DNA of 64,000 bases. Origin: Deltaproteobacteria bacterium. GTDB lineage: Bacteria; Myxococcota; Myxococcia; SLRQ01. Each line of letters opens with the position of its first letter. Position 1 is the first letter of the stretch. Under the pieces are notes generated by a model that did not search any database, was not told where the DNA came from, and worked only from the letters and a program-made list of their open reading frames with translations. A program made the position numbers and the translations under genes. The stretch lies in assembly GCA_029210625.1 (NCBI GenBank), contig JARGFU010000017.1:62001-126000 (forward strand). The letters run 5' to 3'. Positions 42,155 through 51,479 of this stretch are shown here, piece by piece.

Positions 42155-43141
42155 TCAATCGTCCGCTCTGCGGGGGAGGACGAGCTGGACGGTGCGCAGG
42201 TTGCGCCGCACCTCCAGGCGCACGCCGGTCTCGGCCCGGGCGAGGTGGCGAAGCACGGTCTCGGGGCCGGTGACGGTCATGTCGTTGCAGGCGGTGATGA
42301 TGTCCCCCACCATCAGCCCGGCCTCGGTGGCGGGGCCGTCCAGGGCGGCCACCCGGGCACCCCGCCCGGCGCGCTCGAGGGCCTTGAGATCCGAGGGGCC
42401 CCAGTCGGGCTGGAAGTAGGCGAAGAAGCCCAGCTGGAGCAGCTCGGTCTGGAGGGGATCGGCGCCGCCGCTCGGGGCCGCCGCCGCCGGGTTGTGCTGG
42501 AGGACCAGCTTCGTGCCGGGGGAGGGGTGACCCTTCCCCTCCAGGCGCTCGAGGGCCTCGGTGGCCATCTGCCGCAGGGCGAGGGTGAGGGGGTGGAGGG
42601 GGTCGTAGTCGGGCTGGATGGCCAGGGGGTCGAAGGGGATGCTGCGGTGGCCCTCCAGCAGGATCCGGCCCTTCTCCACCTCGACCAGCTGCAGGTGGGC
42701 GATGACCACCCGCTTCTCCCCCTGCTGCCGGGCCACCGGGCGCCCCGCCTGGTCGAAGATGAGGCGGGTGTTCTTCTCCCGCCGCTCCTCGGCCCAGGCG
42801 CGCAGGACGACGGCCTCGCCCGGGGTCAGCCCCAGCTCCATCAGCCGGGGCAGGAGGGTGGAGCCGGCCAGGACGTTGGGATCGTCGGGCCGGTAGACGG
42901 TCAGCTCCTCGGGGCCCACCACCAGGAAGCGGCCCTCGGCGAGGGCGGCCGAGACCAGGTCCCGGCTCTTCTGGTGCGTGCGCCACTCGGGCTCGGCCCA
43001 GCGGAAGCGGAAGGGGTAGATCACCACCACCTTCGGCTCGAGGGTCTCGAGCGGCTCGGCGGCCTTCCAGCGCACCTGGGTGCCCGGGCAGGCCGCGAGC
43101 AGGCCGGTGAGCAGGGCGAGGCCGAGGAGCGAGCGCAGCAT
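42155..43141 (-). CDS. PDZ-domain lipoprotein
   Basis: About 328 residues; ATG 43141 gives a lipoprotein signal (LLGLALLTGLLAAC). The central part (about 40-200) has the look of a periplasmic LpoB/curli-like assembly domain (VVVIYPFRFRWAEPEW; RVVIAHLQLVEVEKGRILLE), not confirmed. The C-terminus (about 235-325) is a PDZ domain (ARVAALDGPATEAGLMVGDI then RHLARAETGVRLEVRRN). PDZ suggests peptide binding or protease regulation at the envelope. It precedes the other lipoprotein by 35 bases. Confidence 0.8.
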   Translation of the reverse strand: MLRSLLGLALLTGLLAACPGTQVRWKAAEPLETLEPKVVVIYPFRFRWAEPEWRTHQKSRDLVSAALAEGRFLVVGPEELTVYRPDDPNVLAGSTLLPRLMELGLTPGEAVVLRAWAEERREKNTRLIFDQAGRPVARQQGEKRVVIAHLQLVEVEKGRILLEGHRSIPFDPLAIQPDYDPLHPLTLALRQMATEALERLEGKGHPSPGTKLVLQHNPAAAAPSGGADPLQTELLQLGFFAYFQPDWGPSDLKALERAGRGARVAALDGPATEAGLMVGDIITACNDMTVTGPETVLRHLARAETGVRLEVRRNLRTVQLVLPRRADD

Positions 43142-43178
43142 GCGAGCGGGTCTACCCGCCCGGCCAGCGGCTCGCAAC

Positions 43179-43442
43179 TCAGTCGGCGAGGGCGGCGAGC
43201 TTGCGATCGAGCTCTCCCTCGCGATCCAGGGCGTGGAGATCGTCGCTGCCGCCGATGCACTCCTCGCCGATGAAGATCATCGGCACGGTGCGCATGCCGG
43301 TCCTGGCCGAGAGCTCGGCGCGCAGCGCGGGGTTGCGCGAGAGGTCGATCTCCTCGAAGTCGATCGACTTCTTCTGGAGGAGCCGCTTGGCCATGACGCA
43401 GTAGGGGCAGATCGGGGTGGTGTAGATGGTGACCTGGCTCAC
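43179..43442 (-). CDS. grxC: Glutaredoxin (GrxC type)
   Basis: About 87 residues from GTG 43442, which matches the usual glutaredoxin 3 length; an upstream start would add an unrelated 14 residues. Active site CPYC is in TPICPYCVMAKRLL, and the cis-Pro/glutathione segment TVPMIFIGEECIGGSDDLHA is complete. It reduces disulfides and mixed glutathione disulfides in the cytoplasm. It lies between the groEL terminator and the PDZ lipoprotein gene. Confidence 0.92.
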   Translation of the reverse strand: MSQVTIYTTPICPYCVMAKRLLQKKSIDFEEIDLSRNPALRAELSARTGMRTVPMIFIGEECIGGSDDLHALDREGELDRKLAALAD

Positions 43443-43476
43443 GGGGGTACCTTGGCGCGAACGAGCAGAAAAGCAA

Positions 43477-43510
43477 GGGCCCACGGCCGCGCGAGGCGAG
43501 CCGTGGGCCC
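43477..43510 (-). terminator. Intrinsic terminator of groEL
   Basis: GGGCCCACGG (43477-43486) and CCGTGGGCCC (43501-43510) form a perfect 10-bp stem. Read on the minus strand it is followed by TTGCTTTTC, a T-rich tail, right after the groEL stop. Confidence 0.8.
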
Positions 43511-43537
43511 AGGTCGGTCAGGGACCGGGAGGCGGGC

Positions 43538-45193
<1,656 letters not shown>

Positions 45194-45238
45194 CTATCTA
45201 TTGAGTCGGTTGAAACGTTGTTTTCGATGAGGCGCGCG

Positions 45239-45529
45239 CTACTTCTCGATGATCCCGAGGATGTCGTCCTCGCGCATCATGAGCAGCTCCTCGCCGTCGA
45301 GCTTGATCTCGGTGCCGGCGTACTTGCTGAAGAGCACCCGGTCGCCGACCTTCACGTCGAGGTTGCGGACGGTGCCGTCCTCGAGGATCTTGCCGTTGCC
45401 CGCCGCGACGATCTCGCCCTCGAGGGGCTTCTCCTTGGCGGAGTCGGGGATGATGATGCCGGACTTGGTCTTCTCCTCGCCCTCGATGCGCTTGAGCACC
45501 ACGCGGTCGTGCAGGGGACGGATCTTCAT
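45239..45529 (-). CDS. groES: Co-chaperonin GroES (10 kDa)
   Basis: 96 residues beginning [20 protein letters not shown], with the mobile loop [17 protein letters not shown] and the beta-barrel segments [23 protein letters not shown] 45529 follows AAAGGAGAAGAACC. It caps GroEL and is normally co-transcribed with it; the next gene starts 54 bases downstream. Confidence 0.98.
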   Translation of the reverse strand: MKIRPLHDRVVLKRIEGEEKTKSGIIIPDSAKEKPLEGEIVAAGNGKILEDGTVRNLDVKVGDRVLFSKYAGTEIKLDGEELLMMREDDILGIIEK

Positions 45530-45571
45530 GGTTCTTCTCCTTTGGAGGTTGTGGGGCCTCGCGGTGCCGGC

Positions 45572-45598
45572 TTGGCACTCCCAGGCCCCGAGTGCCAG
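45572..45598 (-). promoter_or_regulatory. CIRCE element (HrcA operator)
   Basis: TTGGCACTC-N9-GAGTGCCAG matches the consensus TTAGCACTC-N9-GAGTGCTAA with the exact 9-base spacer. It lies just downstream of the predicted +1 of groES, where HrcA blocks transcription until heat stress. The hrcA gene itself is not in this window. Confidence 0.92.
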
Positions 45599-45608
45599 GT
45601 CGGGGGGA

Positions 45609-45636
45609 TCTATAAGGCCCCTGTCGAGCACGTCAA
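45609..45636 (-). promoter_or_regulatory. Predicted groESL promoter
   Basis: On the minus strand TTGACG (45636-45631), a 16-base spacer and TATAGA (45614-45609), with +1 near 45602 immediately upstream of CIRCE. Close to vegetative sigma-70 consensus rather than the RpoH type. Confidence 0.65.
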
Positions 45637-45660
45637 GGCGCCGCTCTCCAACTTTCTTCA

Positions 45661-45680
45661 TAAGTAAAAACAATTACTTA
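45661..45680. promoter_or_regulatory. AT-rich palindrome upstream of groESL promoter
   Basis: TAAGTAA (45661-45667), loop AAACAA, TTACTTA (45674-45680): perfect 7-base arms in an isolated AT-rich pocket, 25 bases upstream of the groESL -35. It could be an activator/repressor site or an UP-like element. The rest of 45681-45865 shows only a weak promoter (TTGGAA 45783-45788, TAGGAT 45807-45812) for the plus-strand operon. Confidence 0.4.
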
Positions 45681-45865
45681 CAAGAGCCGCTCGCCGGAGG
45701 CCGCCCGCCCGGGTGAAAGGGGGTTCCGGGGCCCCGGACGGAACAATCTCCCCGATGTAGGTGGGTGTAGGAGTCCAACTATTTGGAATCATTGACTTCT
45801 TCCCGCTAGGATCGACCTGGGCCCCGTGGGGACGGGGCCGGATAGGCCAAACAAGGAGGTAGAGC

Positions 45866-46483
45866 GTGCCTACCCACGAGATCCTGGCAGCAGCAGATGT
45901 CCGGGCCTTCTTCCGGGACGAGATGAGCACCGTCCTGAAGCACCAGCGGCTGACGCTCACCCCCGATACGGAGTTCTACCTGGTCAACCTCCTGGGGGAC
46001 TTCGTCCGGACCGAGCACCTCTACGAGCTGCAGTCGAACGGCCGCCACGACGAGGTGCCCCTGGCCTTCCTCCTTCAGCGCGCGCTGGAGGCGGAGGGGA
46101 GGATGCGGGTGAGCAGCCTCAAGAAGCTCGGCGACACCTCTCTGGTGGTGAGCGGCTTCTTCTCCGACCGGCTGGCCCGGCGCCTGGTCGATGTCGACTA
46201 CTACATCGCCATGGGCGAGCGGGCCTACGACGGGGCCGCCGACCTGGCCGGGGCCCACCGGGCCACCGCCGCCCTGCGGGAGATCTTCGCCGAGCTGGCC
46301 CGCACCTTCGCCCGGGTGGTCGACTGCCTGATGGAGGTCAGCGAGCGGGCCCGCACCACCGCCCCCGACGACCTGGTGCGGCTCTACGAGCGCTGGCGGG
46401 CGACCGGCAGCGAGCGCCTGGCCCGGCGCCTGGCCGCGGCGGGCATCCTCCCGGCGGGGGCCGGCGAGTCGGGCCTCGCGTGA
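45866..46483 (+). CDS. Conserved-type protein of unknown function, first gene of a three-gene operon
   Basis: 205 residues from GTG 45866 behind AAGGAGGTAGAGC, a strong Shine-Dalgarno. The protein is soluble and mostly helical (VRAFFRDEMSTVLKHQRLTL; FYLVNLLGDFVRTEHLYEL; SGFFSDRLARRLVDVDYYIA), with no signal peptide or cysteine motif. Long charged helices suggest a structural or regulatory role. I do not recognise the family. Its stop overlaps the GTG of the next gene. Confidence 0.78.
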   Translation: MPTHEILAAADVRAFFRDEMSTVLKHQRLTLTPDTEFYLVNLLGDFVRTEHLYELQSNGRHDEVPLAFLLQRALEAEGRMRVSSLKKLGDTSLVVSGFFSDRLARRLVDVDYYIAMGERAYDGAADLAGAHRATAALREIFAELARTFARVVDCLMEVSERARTTAPDDLVRLYERWRATGSERLARRLAAAGILPAGAGESGLA

Positions 46484-47133
46484 TCGTCGCCCTCGAGCGG
46501 ATGCAGCGGGAGCTGGAGGCCATCTACGGCCTGCAGCTTCCCCTGCGGGTGAGCGACTTCCTCCTGCCGGCGGGCCCGCGGCCCGGCGGCGGGGGAGGGG
46601 CCAGCGAGGCGCTGCTCATCTCCCAGGAGGGGGAGGAGCTCTCCCTGGGGCTCTACCTGGAGCCCGCCCTCCTCGCGCGGCTCGCGCTCCACGATCCCGA
46701 CGATCCGCTGCCCTCGATGATCACCGAGGGCCTGCCGGACTTCACGACGGTGCTGGAGGGGGTCAGCCACTTCGTCTACCTGGCCTGGCGGGCCCTGCGC
46801 GACGAGGAGGTGAGCCTGCTGGAGCTGGAGATCCAGGCCGAGATCGACAAGTTCGTGGCCTCGCTCCTCCACCTCTGGCGTCGAGGCCAGAAGGGGGCCT
46901 CGGCGGCCCTGCGCGAGCGGCTCTTCGAGCGGGTGCGCTTCCGCGAGTCCCTGAGCGAGGGAGAGTCGGATCGCTACCGCACCGCCAACGATCTGGCCCG
47001 GGGCTACTGCCGCCTCCTCGAGGCCCGCTTCCTCGCCGAGGGCAGCCCCGAGGGCCTGCTGCGGGAGGTGCGCCGCCTCTACCGCCTCGGGGGTGCCCAG
47101 AAGCGCGCCCACCTGCGCCGCTCGCGCGCGTGA
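46480..47133 (+). CDS. Unknown protein, second gene of the operon
   Basis: About 217 residues from GTG 46480, overlapping the previous stop (GTGA). The fold looks alpha/beta at the start (MQRELEAIYGLQLPLRVSDF; EELSLGLYLEPALLARLA) and helical later (FVYLAWRALRDEEVSLLELE; ANDLARGYCRLLEARFLAEG). No signal peptide and no catalytic motif recognised. Tight overlap on both sides implies stoichiometric production with its neighbours. Confidence 0.75.
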   Translation: MIVALERMQRELEAIYGLQLPLRVSDFLLPAGPRPGGGGGASEALLISQEGEELSLGLYLEPALLARLALHDPDDPLPSMITEGLPDFTTVLEGVSHFVYLAWRALRDEEVSLLELEIQAEIDKFVASLLHLWRRGQKGASAALRERLFERVRFRESLSEGESDRYRTANDLARGYCRLLEARFLAEGSPEGLLREVRRLYRLGGAQKRAHLRRSRA

Positions 47134-49364
47134 GGAAGAGCGTCGCCTTCGGGCTCGGGGCCCTGACCTCGCTGGCCGCGGTCGCCCTGGTCCTCGCCGC
47201 GGTGTGGCTCGAGCGAGGGGAGCCCTCGGCCGCGCGCCGGGAGCCCGCGCCGATCGCGGAGGCGAGGACCGGCGCGGCGCCACCGGAGGAGCGGCCCTCC
47301 CTCGGCCTCGACGTCCCCCGGATCACCTCCACCCGAGACTTCGAGGCCATGGCGACCGAGGGGCCCTCCGGGGTGGTGCTCGGCCGATCGGTGAAGTTCC
47401 TCATCGACGCCCGGGATCCGGAGGCGCGCACCGTGCACTTCATCAACGGGCGCTTCGAGGGCGCGGTCCTCAACCGGAGGGCGCCCACCCTGCACTACTT
47501 CTTCGCGGTGGAGGTGCTGGGCATCTCGATGCCCCGCCTCGACTTCGACGACGTCACCTACCGCGCGGAAGAGAAGACCTTCGTCGCGGGCACGGTGCAG
47601 GAGTACCGGCTCGTCGGTGAGGACACGCCCACCTACGCCATCCAGTTCACTCCCCAGGATCCGATCTCGGAGGCCGAGCTCGGCCGGGCGGTGCTCCAGA
47701 CCGCCGAGCACCTCTCCCTGCCGGACGCGCGTGTCGTCTTCGTGTCGACCGGCCTGCACCAGACGACCGAGACCGTGGGGGCGCAGCTCGAGGCGAAGGG
47801 AGTGAAGGTGCTGGCCCTCGACCAGGTCCTCGGCGCGGTCGAGTACCTGCCGATGAACCCGGGAGAGGCCTGGGGAATCCTGCGGGTCTTCCCGGAGGAC
47901 CTCGAGGACCTCACCGCCGAGGACATCCCGGTCTTCGACGAGCTGCCCCTCGACCTCTCGGTCGTCGCGGCGACGATCACCCGCGCGGTGCAGGACAACG
48001 GCTCGCACATCAACCTCAAGGCCAAGGAGCGGGGGACCCCGAACATGGTCCTGCGCTCCGCCGGCCCCCGGCACCCGCGCCTCGCCTCGCTCGCGGACCG
48101 GCCGGTCCACCTCCGGGTGGAGGCCGGGGGCTACACCCTGGAGCCCTCCACCCTGGCGGAGGTCCGGGCCCGGCGCGCTGAGCGCAGCTCGCTCCCCTGG
48201 CAGCCCCTGCAGCTCGATCGCGAGGCGGGCCTGGCCTCCTTCGACTCGATGTGCGGCGAAGAGGCGTCGGCCTGCCTGAAGGCGACGGGCAAGTGGGGCG
48301 GCAAGGCCGCTAAGCTCGGCTTCCTCCGGCACGGGTCGGTGGTGGGCGAGATCGGGCTCTTCGGGCTCGCGGAGATGCTCGGCTACGAGCCGACCCCCCG
48401 CGGCGTCGGGGTGCCGGTGGTGACCTACCACGACTTCGTGGCCGCGAACCCCGACCTCGCCTCGGCGCTCGCCACCTTCATCGCCCGGGAGAAGGCCGGC
48501 ACCAGCTCCCCTCGCGAGCGGCGAGAGGCCATCGCGAAGCTCCAGGCGCTCTTCATGGGGGGGCGCTTCCCTCCCGGCGTGGTGCAGGAGATCCGGGACA
48601 TGGCGATCTCCGTCTTCCCGGAGGGGACCCGCGACCTGAAGGTCCGCTCCTCGGCCAACGCCGAGGATCTCCCGGGCTTCGACGGGGCCGGCCTCTACGA
48701 CAGCTTCCGGGCGAGCCTCTCGGCCACGCCCGGTCCCTGCCGGCGGGTCGTCGACCCGCGCACCCGCGAGGTGAGCATCCGGCCGCGCACCCTGGAGTGC
48801 GTGATCAAGGGCGTCTACGCCAGCCTCTGGAACAGGCGGGCGGTCGAGGAGCGCAGCTACGCCCGGGTGGATCATGCCACCGCGGGGATGGGGCTCGCCA
48901 TCGTCCCTCGCTACCGGCAGCTGGGCGACATCGTGGCGAACGTGGTGGTCATCACCCGGCCGATCAACGCGAGCGGCGTCTTCGGCTACACCCTCTCCAG
49001 CCAGCGGGGGAACAGCCTGGTGACGAACCCCGAACCGGGGACCCACGCCGAGTCGATCGCCGTCGGCCTGCTGCCCTACGAGGAGGCCACCTTCTCGGTG
49101 GTCCGCTTCGCCCGGCCCGACCCCGGAGGCCCCGAGCTGCGCCGGACCGTGATGAGCAAGAACGAGATGCTGGTCCTGCTGGAGATCGTGAAGCGGGTGG
49201 AGGTCGCCTATTGCCTGGCGGATCCCGCCTACTATCCGGCCTCCGAGGGCTGCCCGAACGTGATCTACGACGACGAGAAGCCCACCGCGCTCGATCTCGA
49301 GCTCAAGCTCTACGCCGACGGGCGCTTCCTCCTGAAGCAGGTGCGCGAGTTCGGTGGGCGTTGA
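47130..49364 (+). CDS. Membrane-anchored protein with PEP/pyruvate-binding (PPDK N-terminal type) domain
   Basis: 744 residues from GTG 47130, overlapping the previous stop. Residues 5-28 are a single N-terminal hydrophobic segment (VAFGLGALTSLAAVALVLAA), so the bulk should be periplasmic or anchored. Residues 60-330 are unrecognised. From about 400 it resembles the ATP-grasp-like nucleotide-binding domain of PEP synthase/pyruvate phosphate dikinase, with DLKVRSSANAEDLPGFDGAG near residue 505 (the K-V-R-S-S motif). The phosphohistidine and PEP-binding TIM-barrel domains of those enzymes are missing. A phosphotransfer reaction outside the cytoplasm would be unusual, so function is open. Confidence 0.82.
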   Translation: MRKSVAFGLGALTSLAAVALVLAAVWLERGEPSAARREPAPIAEARTGAAPPEERPSLGLDVPRITSTRDFEAMATEGPSGVVLGRSVKFLIDARDPEARTVHFINGRFEGAVLNRRAPTLHYFFAVEVLGISMPRLDFDDVTYRAEEKTFVAGTVQEYRLVGEDTPTYAIQFTPQDPISEAELGRAVLQTAEHLSLPDARVVFVSTGLHQTTETVGAQLEAKGVKVLALDQVLGAVEYLPMNPGEAWGILRVFPEDLEDLTAEDIPVFDELPLDLSVVAATITRAVQDNGSHINLKAKERGTPNMVLRSAGPRHPRLASLADRPVHLRVEAGGYTLEPSTLAEVRARRAERSSLPWQPLQLDREAGLASFDSMCGEEASACLKATGKWGGKAAKLGFLRHGSVVGEIGLFGLAEMLGYEPTPRGVGVPVVTYHDFVAANPDLASALATFIAREKAGTSSPRERREAIAKLQALFMGGRFPPGVVQEIRDMAISVFPEGTRDLKVRSSANAEDLPGFDGAGLYDSFRASLSATPGPCRRVVDPRTREVSIRPRTLECVIKGVYASLWNRRAVEERSYARVDHATAGMGLAIVPRYRQLGDIVANVVVITRPINASGVFGYTLSSQRGNSLVTNPEPGTHAESIAVGLLPYEEATFSVVRFARPDPGGPELRRTVMSKNEMLVLLEIVKRVEVAYCLADPAYYPASEGCPNVIYDDEKPTALDLELKLYADGRFLLKQVREFGGR

Positions 49365-49435
49365 CCCCCAGGCGGGGAGAGCCAGCGTCTCCGCCGGTTG
49401 ACGAAGGGGCCGATGTCTGACCACCTGCGTCGAAC

Positions 49436-49463
49436 GGTGGCCTCGACGACGGGTCGAGGCACC
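49436..49463 (+). terminator. Hairpin after the PPDK-like gene
   Basis: GCCTCGAC (49440-49447) and GTCGAGGC (49453-49460) are perfect arms; GGT/ACC extend it past one bulge. No T-run. It lies 75 bases after the stop, in the 200-base gap before the next gene; nothing else is seen there. Confidence 0.4.
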
Positions 49464-49567
49464 CACGAGGTCCGAAGACGTTGCGGGACTTCGCACGGGA
49501 GGCTCTCCCGGTCGCGCGCGATGCTCTCGCCTCTCACCCCGTAGAACCCACCCAACTGGAGCTGCTC

Positions 49568-49762
49568 GTGGCCAAGAACAAACACACCTTCGCCAAGCGT
49601 CAACGTGAGCTGAAGAAGATGCAGAAGGCCGCCGACAAGCGAGAGCGGCGCCAGAAGCTGACGGCGGCGGCCAAGCGCCCGGGAGATCCCGCGGACGCGG
49701 CCGAGGAAGAGACCCCCGAGCCCATCACCGAGCCGGGCGCGCCTCTGCCCTCGGAGGACTGA
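49568..49762 (+). CDS. Small Lys-rich protein of unknown function
   Basis: About 64 residues from GTG 49568, chosen because TGGAG precedes it and it gives the compact N-terminus AKNKHTFAKRQRELKKMQKA. The first half is strongly basic and helical, the last 25 residues acidic and Pro-rich. Short charged proteins with this MAKNKHTF-like start occur in proteobacterial genomes; function unknown. It is followed by a large bidirectional hairpin. Confidence 0.65.
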   Translation: MAKNKHTFAKRQRELKKMQKAADKRERRQKLTAAAKRPGDPADAAEEETPEPITEPGAPLPSED

Positions 49763-49788
49763 GGGGACCGCCGGAAGCCAGAACGAGA

Positions 49789-49821
49789 GAGCCCCGCCTT
49801 CCAGTGAGGAGGGCGGGGCTC
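49789..49821. terminator. Bidirectional terminator between convergent genes
   Basis: GAGCCCCGCC (49789-49798) and GGCGGGGCTC (49812-49821) form a perfect 10-bp stem between the stops of the Lys-rich protein and the RRM protein. Confidence 0.65.
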
Positions 49822-49848
49822 GCGGGGATCCCGGTGGGACCGAAACGA

Positions 49849-50109
49849 CTAGAGCCGGCCGGGACGGGGCTTGTTCTGAGCCTCGTTCACGCGGAGGTCC
49901 CGGCCGTCCATCTCGTGGCCGTCGAGGGCCGCGATGGCCTCCTCGAGGCCGTCGTCGTCCATCTCCACGAAGCCGAAGCCGCGAGGCCGACCGGTCTCCC
50001 GATCGGTGATCAGCGCGACCGACTGCACCGTGCAGTGCGCGGAGAAGAGGTCACGGACTTGGTCTTCGGTCGCCGAGAAGGGCAGGTTGCCCACATACAC
50101 TTTCTTCAT
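49849..50109 (-). CDS. RNA-binding protein with one RRM domain
   Basis: 86 residues. RNP2 is KVYVGNLPF and RNP1 is RPRGFGFVEM, with LFSAHCTVQSVALITDRETG between them; a short basic tail (KPRPGRL) follows. Single-RRM proteins of this kind in bacteria are often cold-inducible and act on mRNA structure. ATG 50109 is preceded by AGGAAAG; the frame open upstream of it is unrelated. The 290-base gap upstream (50110-50402) has no gene and may hold a long leader; no cold-shock motif was identified. Confidence 0.92.
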   Translation of the reverse strand: MKKVYVGNLPFSATEDQVRDLFSAHCTVQSVALITDRETGRPRGFGFVEMDDDGLEEAIAALDGHEMDGRDLRVNEAQNKPRPGRL

Positions 50110-50402
50110 CGAGTCATCTTTCCTGGTGCCGGATTTCCTGCACCTCGAAGTCAGGACGGAGCCCCGGCAACTTCCGGGTCGGCCGACCGACTTCAGACCC
50201 TGCAACATGCCGGGCCGTGTCTCCCCTTGCATCCGGTGGAGACAGGACACCCCTTGTAGCAGCTTCTTTTCGATCCGCACAGCTCTCGGGAGGAGGGAGG
50301 CCCCGAGGGCTGCCGGGGGGGTTCCCCCCACGGGCCATGGGCCCGGCGAGCCTGGCTGCGGGTGGCTTGCGCGCGGGCACCCCGGGCTGCCACCTTGCCC
50401 CG

Positions 50403-51176
50403 ATGAGCCTCGACACCGAGACCGCCCTGCGCGTCGCCGAGGTGCGCCGCCTCCTCGACGAGAGCCGCCGCCTGCTCTTCATCACCGGCGCCGGCCTCTC
50501 CGCCGACGCGGGCCTGCCGACCTACCGGGGGGTGGGCGGCATCTACGACTCGAAGAACACCGATCACGGGATCCCCATCGAGGTCGCCCTCTCCGGGCCG
50601 ACCTTCCGCCGCGATCCCGAGCTGACCTGGCGCTACATCCACGAGATCGAGCAGGCCTGCCGCGGCGCGCGGCCCGCCTTCGGCCACGAGTACCTGGCCC
50701 GCCTCGAGGCGACCCACGAGGTCGTGATCCTCACCCAGAACGTCGACGGCCTCCACCACGCCGCGGGCTCGAGCCGGGTGATCGCCATCCACGGCGATCT
50801 GCGCGCGCTGCGCTGCACCGCCTGCGACTGGCGGGAGCGGGTGGAGGATTACGCCCACCTCTCCCCCTTCCCCCACTGCGAGGCCTGCGGCGCGGTCCTC
50901 CGGCCCGATGTCGTCCTCTTCGAGGAGATGCTCCCCCTCGACGCGGTCGATGCCCTCCAGACCGAGCTGGCCCGGGGCTTCGATCTGATCCTCTCGGTCG
51001 GGACCAGCGCCGTCTTCCCCTACATCGCCGGGCCGGTGATGCAGGCGGCGCGGGCTGGCCGGCCCACCGTCGAGGTGAATCCGACGAGGACGATGATCTC
51101 GGGGGTCGTCTCGCACCGGCTGCCGCTCACCGCGGCGGTGGCGTTCGAGGCGATCGAGGCGCTCGGCGCGGGCTGA
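50403..51176 (+). CDS. Sirtuin-family NAD-dependent protein deacylase
   Basis: About 257 residues from ATG 50403. Family motifs: ITGAGLSADAGLPTYRG (NAD binding), TQNVDGLHHAAGS, catalytic His in IAIHGDL, zinc-binding CTACDW and CEACGAVLRPDVVLF, and a late SVGTSAVFPYIA. It removes acyl groups from protein lysines using NAD. The Tyr/Arg pair typical of class III (desuccinylase) sirtuins is not obvious, so plain deacetylase activity is more likely. It converges with rpoZ. Confidence 0.93.
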   Translation: MSLDTETALRVAEVRRLLDESRRLLFITGAGLSADAGLPTYRGVGGIYDSKNTDHGIPIEVALSGPTFRRDPELTWRYIHEIEQACRGARPAFGHEYLARLEATHEVVILTQNVDGLHHAAGSSRVIAIHGDLRALRCTACDWRERVEDYAHLSPFPHCEACGAVLRPDVVLFEEMLPLDAVDALQTELARGFDLILSVGTSAVFPYIAGPVMQAARAGRPTVEVNPTRTMISGVVSHRLPLTAAVAFEAIEALGAG

Positions 51177-51178
51177 GC

Positions 51179-51397
51179 CTAGAGGATCCCGGTGCGGCCG
51201 GAGGCCTCGGGGTTCTTCTCGAAGCTCACCTTCGCCGCGGCGATCTCCCGCAGGGAGAGGACCGGCGGCTTGTTCTTCGCATCGACCAGCTCCCGGGCCC
51301 CGGCCATCAGCTGGCGGGTGCGCTTGGCGGCCAGGATGGTGAGCGCGAAGCGGCTGGGGACGTTGGGAAGGCAGTCTTCGATGGTGACGCGTGCCAT
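51179..51397 (-). CDS. rpoZ: RNA polymerase omega subunit
   Basis: 72 residues. [20 protein letters not shown] and [14 protein letters not shown] match the omega N-terminal helix region that clasps the beta-prime C-terminus. A short tail follows. Convergent with the sirtuin gene, 2 bases apart. It is not next to gmk or spoT here, which is its common context in other Proteobacteria. Confidence 0.95.
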   Translation of the reverse strand: MARVTIEDCLPNVPSRFALTILAAKRTRQLMAGARELVDAKNKPPVLSLREIAAAKVSFEKNPEASGRTGIL

Positions 51398-51479
51398 GAA
51401 ATCGACCTCTCGGGGCGGTCCGCCCTGCTCAGGGCGACGAGGATGGAACCCGAATGTCTATGCCACGGATGCCAGGGTG

